Shown: positions 61,311 to 64,000 of the stretch, piece by piece
How positions within the stretch are numbered: position 1 is the stretch's first letter
Layout of the letters: each line of letters begins with the position of its first letter
Program-made: the position numbers and the translations under genes
The notes under the pieces: model-generated
The model's input: only the letters and a program-made list of their open reading frames with translations
Told to the model about the DNA's origin: nothing
Databases searched by the model: none
From: Jiella soli
GTDB taxonomy: Bacteria > Pseudomonadota > Alphaproteobacteria > Rhizobiales > Rhizobiaceae
Direction: 5' to 3'
Assembly: GCF_020615385.1 (NCBI RefSeq)
Contig: NZ_JAJAVB010000016.1
Coordinates: forward strand, 111,332 to 175,331
Length of the DNA: 64,000 nt

Positions 61311-62290
61311 TGAGTGCGATCGTCACCGCCGAAGACGTCAGCCAGGTCTACGAGGTCCGCCGGGGCCTCTTCCAGAAGCCGCTCGGGCTGAAGGCCGTCA
61401 AGGACGCGAGCTTCGTCGTCGAGGAGGGCGAGACGCTCGCAATCGTCGGGGAATCGGGCTGCGGAAAGTCGACGCTCGCCCGCATGCTGACGATGATCGA
61501 GACGCCATCGGACGGAAATCTGACGATCGACGGCGTGCGGATCTCCGGCGACGGGGCGGGGGACGCGAAGAAGCTGCGCTCGACGGTGCAGATCGTGTTC
61601 CAGAACCCCTATGGCGCGCTCAACCCGCGCCAGAAGGTCGGCGCGATCATCGAGGAGCCGCTGAAGATCAACACGAGCCTTTCCGCCGCCGAGCGCCGCA
61701 AGAAGGCCGAGAACGCGCTTTCCGAGGTCGGGCTTCGCCCCGAGCACTACGGCCGCTATCCGCACATGTTCTCCGGCGGCCAGCGCCAACGCATCGCGAT
61801 CGCCAGGGCGATCATCCTGGAGCCGAAGATCCTCGTCCTCGACGAGCCGGTGTCCGCGCTCGACGTTTCCATCCAGGCGCAGATCCTGAACCTCCTCGCC
61901 GATCTCCAGGAGCGGCTCGGCCTCACCTATGTCTTCATCAGCCACGATCTGTCGGTGGTCAAACATGTCGCGGACAGGGTGATGGTGATGTATCTCGGCC
62001 GGCCGGTGGAGATCGCGCCGGTGGACGCGCTCTACGCCAATCCGCTGCATCCCTATACGCGCGCGCTGCTCTCGGCGACGCCTGCGACCGACCCGAAGTC
62101 GAAGGGCCAGCGCATCAAGCTTTCGGGCGAACTGCCGTCCCCCTTCAGCCCGCCGCCCGGCTGTTCGTTCAATCCCCGCTGCCCCTATGCCAATGAGCGC
62201 TGCCGCACGGAACTGCCGCTTCTGACCGAGCACGGCCCGACCCGGGTCGCGTGCTTCGCGGTTGAGGAGGGCCGCCTGCCGGCGGCGTGA
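61310..62290 (+). CDS. dppF: Dipeptide ABC transporter ATPase DppF
   Basis: 326 residues; ATG overlaps the dppD stop by one base (TGATG). Walker A GESGCGKST, signature FSGGQRQRIAIARAI, Walker B ILVLDEPVSALD, and the end motif CSFNPRCPYANERC. Last gene of the transporter operon. Confidence 0.95.
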   Translation: MSAIVTAEDVSQVYEVRRGLFQKPLGLKAVKDASFVVEEGETLAIVGESGCGKSTLARMLTMIETPSDGNLTIDGVRISGDGAGDAKKLRSTVQIVFQNPYGALNPRQKVGAIIEEPLKINTSLSAAERRKKAENALSEVGLRPEHYGRYPHMFSGGQRQRIAIARAIILEPKILVLDEPVSALDVSIQAQILNLLADLQERLGLTYVFISHDLSVVKHVADRVMVMYLGRPVEIAPVDALYANPLHPYTRALLSATPATDPKSKGQRIKLSGELPSPFSPPPGCSFNPRCPYANERCRTELPLLTEHGPTRVACFAVEEGRLPAA

Positions 62291-62309
62291 CCGCGCGTCT
62301 TCATAGCCA

Positions 62310-62341
62310 AACGGCCGGAGCCTCTGGCGGCCCCGACCGTT
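62310..62341. terminator. Possible terminator between dppF and the lipoprotein gene
   Basis: AACGGCCG (62310-62317) and CGACCGTT (62334-62341) pair with one mismatch, with an inner GGCC/GGCC pairing. It lies between convergent genes and is only moderately convincing. Confidence 0.4.
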
Positions 62342-62376
62342 CGTGATGATGACCGGTCTGGATGACCCGGTTGGCG

Positions 62377-62934
62377 TTACTGTGCCGGCTGCGTGCTCGC
62401 CGCATCCTCGGCCGGTTCCGCGGACGCCGGCTGCTCGGCGCTTCCGCCAGTCTGCGACGACGCGGCCGCATCGCCCGGCTGCGCGATGTCGGGCGGGGTG
62501 ACCGACCCGGTCTGCTCCTCGACCGCCGACTGTGCCTGCGACAGCACCGCGTCGACATCCACGCCGACATCGCGCGCGGCGCTCGCGACGCTCTCGCTGA
62601 CCTCGCGGATATTGGTGCGCAGCGGGTCGAGGGAGACGTTCTCATAGCCTTCCTGCGCCAGCGCGCCGGCCAGCTTGTCGAGCTGCCGTTCGGTCTCGCC
62701 GAGTGCCGTGAAGGCACTGGTCAGGGGCTCGCGAAGCGTCGCCGGGTCGACGCGGTTGGCGGCGATCGCCTGCTCGCTCTGAAGATCGCGGACCTGTCCC
62801 TGCAGCGACTCGTTCTCGGTCTGGACGGTCTGCAGCTGGCCTTCCAGCTCGGTGACCCGGGCCTGGTTGTCGTCGCCGCAGCCCGAAAGGGTGAGGGCCG
62901 TTGCGACCGAGGCTGCAAGATAAAGATGTTTCAT
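62377..62934 (-). CDS. Coiled-coil lipoprotein
   Basis: 185 residues. Lipobox LSGC (Cys19), then a predicted coiled coil of about 45 residues (RVTELEGQLQTVQTENESLQ), a helical middle part and an Ala/Gln/Ser/Pro-rich tail. Its layout recalls Lpp-like or YgdI-type envelope spacers, but no family is recognised. Convergent with dppF. Confidence 0.8.
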   Translation of the reverse strand: MKHLYLAASVATALTLSGCGDDNQARVTELEGQLQTVQTENESLQGQVRDLQSEQAIAANRVDPATLREPLTSAFTALGETERQLDKLAGALAQEGYENVSLDPLRTNIREVSESVASAARDVGVDVDAVLSQAQSAVEEQTGSVTPPDIAQPGDAAASSQTGGSAEQPASAEPAEDAASTQPAQ

Positions 62935-63446
62935 GATGTCGCGTCCTTCTCGTGTATCTTCGATGTTCGCGCCACTCCTCGTCCGTGAGCGGCGCGATGC
63001 ACTTGGTTACGCAAGAGAACCGGACCGATTTCGTTCCGCAAAAGTCGATGTGCGGCGAACGAATGCTACAGAGGACATTGCTGCCGATGAAGAAGCATTG
63101 TCGGCAGTGTCGACATGCTTTCCTCGGCGAGAATTAGCGGTGGCGGAAGCAACACGCGGGGCGCAGCAGGGCGCCGCGCCGTGGAGATTGCGCGCCTGAC
63201 AATTGTGCGTCACGCGCTACAGGCGACCGGCGCGAAGCACCCACTCCGAGAGCGGCCGTGCGAACGGAAACAGCCGATCGCCCGTGCTGAAATTTTGCCG
63301 TCCGCGTCTATTGGGATCCAGCGCATCCCATCTGGAGGGGCGCCCTCGGGGCCGGCAAGCGAAGCCGTGGCCGAAGGCGGCGGCGAGCGGCCGGGATTGG
63401 GGGCGCTTCGCTGAATATCCGCCGCGCCCCTGGTCCAGATCAGGCG
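62935..63446. other. Intergenic region without recognised gene
   Basis: About 510 bp. It carries the promoter of the coiled-coil lipoprotein (AGAAGG ribosome site near 62945) and, at the other end, the 3' flank of the last gene. Short open frames (for example 63007-63213 minus) have no ribosome site or protein-like composition. Confidence 0.45.
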
Positions 63447-64000
63447 TCAGGACGAGCTGTAGGTCACGCCCTGCAGCGTTTCGATGCCCGGATTCGCCTT
63501 CCGTAGCGCCTCGATATAGTTGGGCGGAAACAGCATGTGGTTGACGGTGTGGAGGCCCAGGAAGGAGGCAATGTCGTTGTCGAAGGATGAGCAATTGTAG
63601 ATCTCGGCCTGCCAGAGCGGGCTCGATTTCTGCAGCTTGCGGATATAGGCGACCACCTTGGCGTAGCGCTCGGGGGTGAGCGGAATGGTCAGCTCACTTT
63701 CCAGATAGCCGAGCTCCATGTCGCCGTCGGACGGCCCGGTCTCGGACGGCACCGGCATCATGTGGCCGAGCATGTAGGGGACGACGCTGGTCGAGGCCGG
63801 GTGCAGTCCCGCCACCTCGGTCATCGAGGGGATCAGCACCGCCTTGGTATCGTAAGGCACGCGGCCGTTCGAATCCAGCTCCCCGAAGACCACGAAGGAA
63901 TGGCCGTAAGTGTCGGCGTTGCGGGCGCGGAACGAGAGGAAATAGGGCTTGTCCAGAACGCCGACCGCGCTCTTGCCGGAATAGGGAACGAACGCCACCG
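63447..64000 (-). CDS. Lipoprotein paralogue, 5' end cut by window
   Basis: 183 residues are visible from a GTG at 63998, but the signal sequence is missing, so the real start probably lies beyond the window. It is a clear paralogue of the lipoprotein at 11919-12551: matching blocks KPYFLSFRAR/KPYFISFRSR, YGHSFVVFG, GLHPAS, GHMMPVPSETGPSDGD, SPLWQAEIYNCSSF. The His and Cys of both proteins are conserved in the same order, consistent with a permuted papain-like enzyme, which is inference. Confidence 0.82.
   Translation of the reverse strand, partial: VAFVPYSGKSAVGVLDKPYFLSFRARNADTYGHSFVVFGELDSNGRVPYDTKAVLIPSMTEVAGLHPASTSVVPYMLGHMMPVPSETGPSDGDMELGYLESELTIPLTPERYAKVVAYIRKLQKSSPLWQAEIYNCSSFDNDIASFLGLHTVNHMLFPPNYIEALRKANPGIETLQGVTYSSS

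Noticed and set aside
63007-63213. 68-codon open frame near the right edge
   Set aside because: No ribosome site and composition unlike neighbouring proteins.

Overview
The window is ordinary high-GC alphaproteobacterial chromosome, almost certainly from the Hyphomicrobiales (Rhizobiales). The order-level markers are the cell-cycle regulators CtrA, SciP (DUF1153) and GcrA, clustered GANTC sites of the CcrM type, a SAM-II riboswitch in front of metZ, 6S RNA in front of the 5-formyltetrahydrofolate cyclo-ligase gene, and a malonate TRAP/decarboxylase operon of the Sinorhizobium matPQMAB type. Species cannot be named from the sequence alone. There is no prophage, plasmid or CRISPR signature. The only mobile-looking DNA is a small repeat-flanked cassette inside the phosphonate operon.

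Layout. 1-5.0 kb: plus-strand exported proteins (an unidentified partial protein, an S8 protease, an SH3 protein with a Cys-rich tail, an SH3/YceI protein, a His-rich small protein). 5.1-11.8 kb: a tightly coupled malonate operon (TRAP transporter, malonyl-CoA decarboxylase, malonyl-CoA synthetase) with a divergent GntR regulator. 11.9-15.1 kb: five small lipoproteins or exported proteins on the minus strand. 15.4-20.8 kb: nnrU-like gene, a YfgM-like TPR protein with der, a SleB-type cell wall hydrolase and eda, followed by tRNA-Gly(CCC). 21.2-25.7 kb: ctrA divergent from a fliJ-like gene, a Gfo/Idh/MocA oxidoreductase, mnmA and sciP. 25.9-33.7 kb: C-P lyase genes phnGHIJKL with an acetyltransferase, divergent phnF and a PHP-family hydrolase. 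A DUF559 endonuclease gene flanked by palindromic repeats sits between phnJ and phnK. 33.9-41.9 kb: gcrA divergent from argD-argF-hslO, then apaG, a CDP-alcohol transferase, metZ and a tandem-domain dCTP deaminase. 42-46.9 kb: 6S RNA, ygfA, CAP lipoprotein, GST, YmdB-like phosphoesterase, TerC and an exported carbonic anhydrase. 47-54.3 kb: yqiJ-yqiK (flotillin), a DHA2 exporter divergent from a MerR regulator whose reading frame appears split from a P-loop ATPase at a G6 tract, an MBL-fold hydrolase and a TPR protein. 54.6-62.3 kb: a dipeptide-type ABC transporter operon containing HAD and GNAT genes, a frameshifted gene and an unannotated-looking 41-codon antisense gene with its own promoter. 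62.4-64 kb: two lipoproteins, the last one (cut by the window edge) a paralogue of the lipoprotein at 11.9 kb.

The most interesting signals are the DUF559-plus-palindromic-repeat cassette (28094-28773), the split MerR/ATPase with a classic long-spacer MerR promoter (51550-52636), the complete small antisense gene at 60145-60320, the GANTC cluster between gcrA and argD, and the two lipoproteins sharing a His-then-Cys motif pattern. Everything was read by eye. Homology calls rest on recognised motifs and family memory, not on searches.
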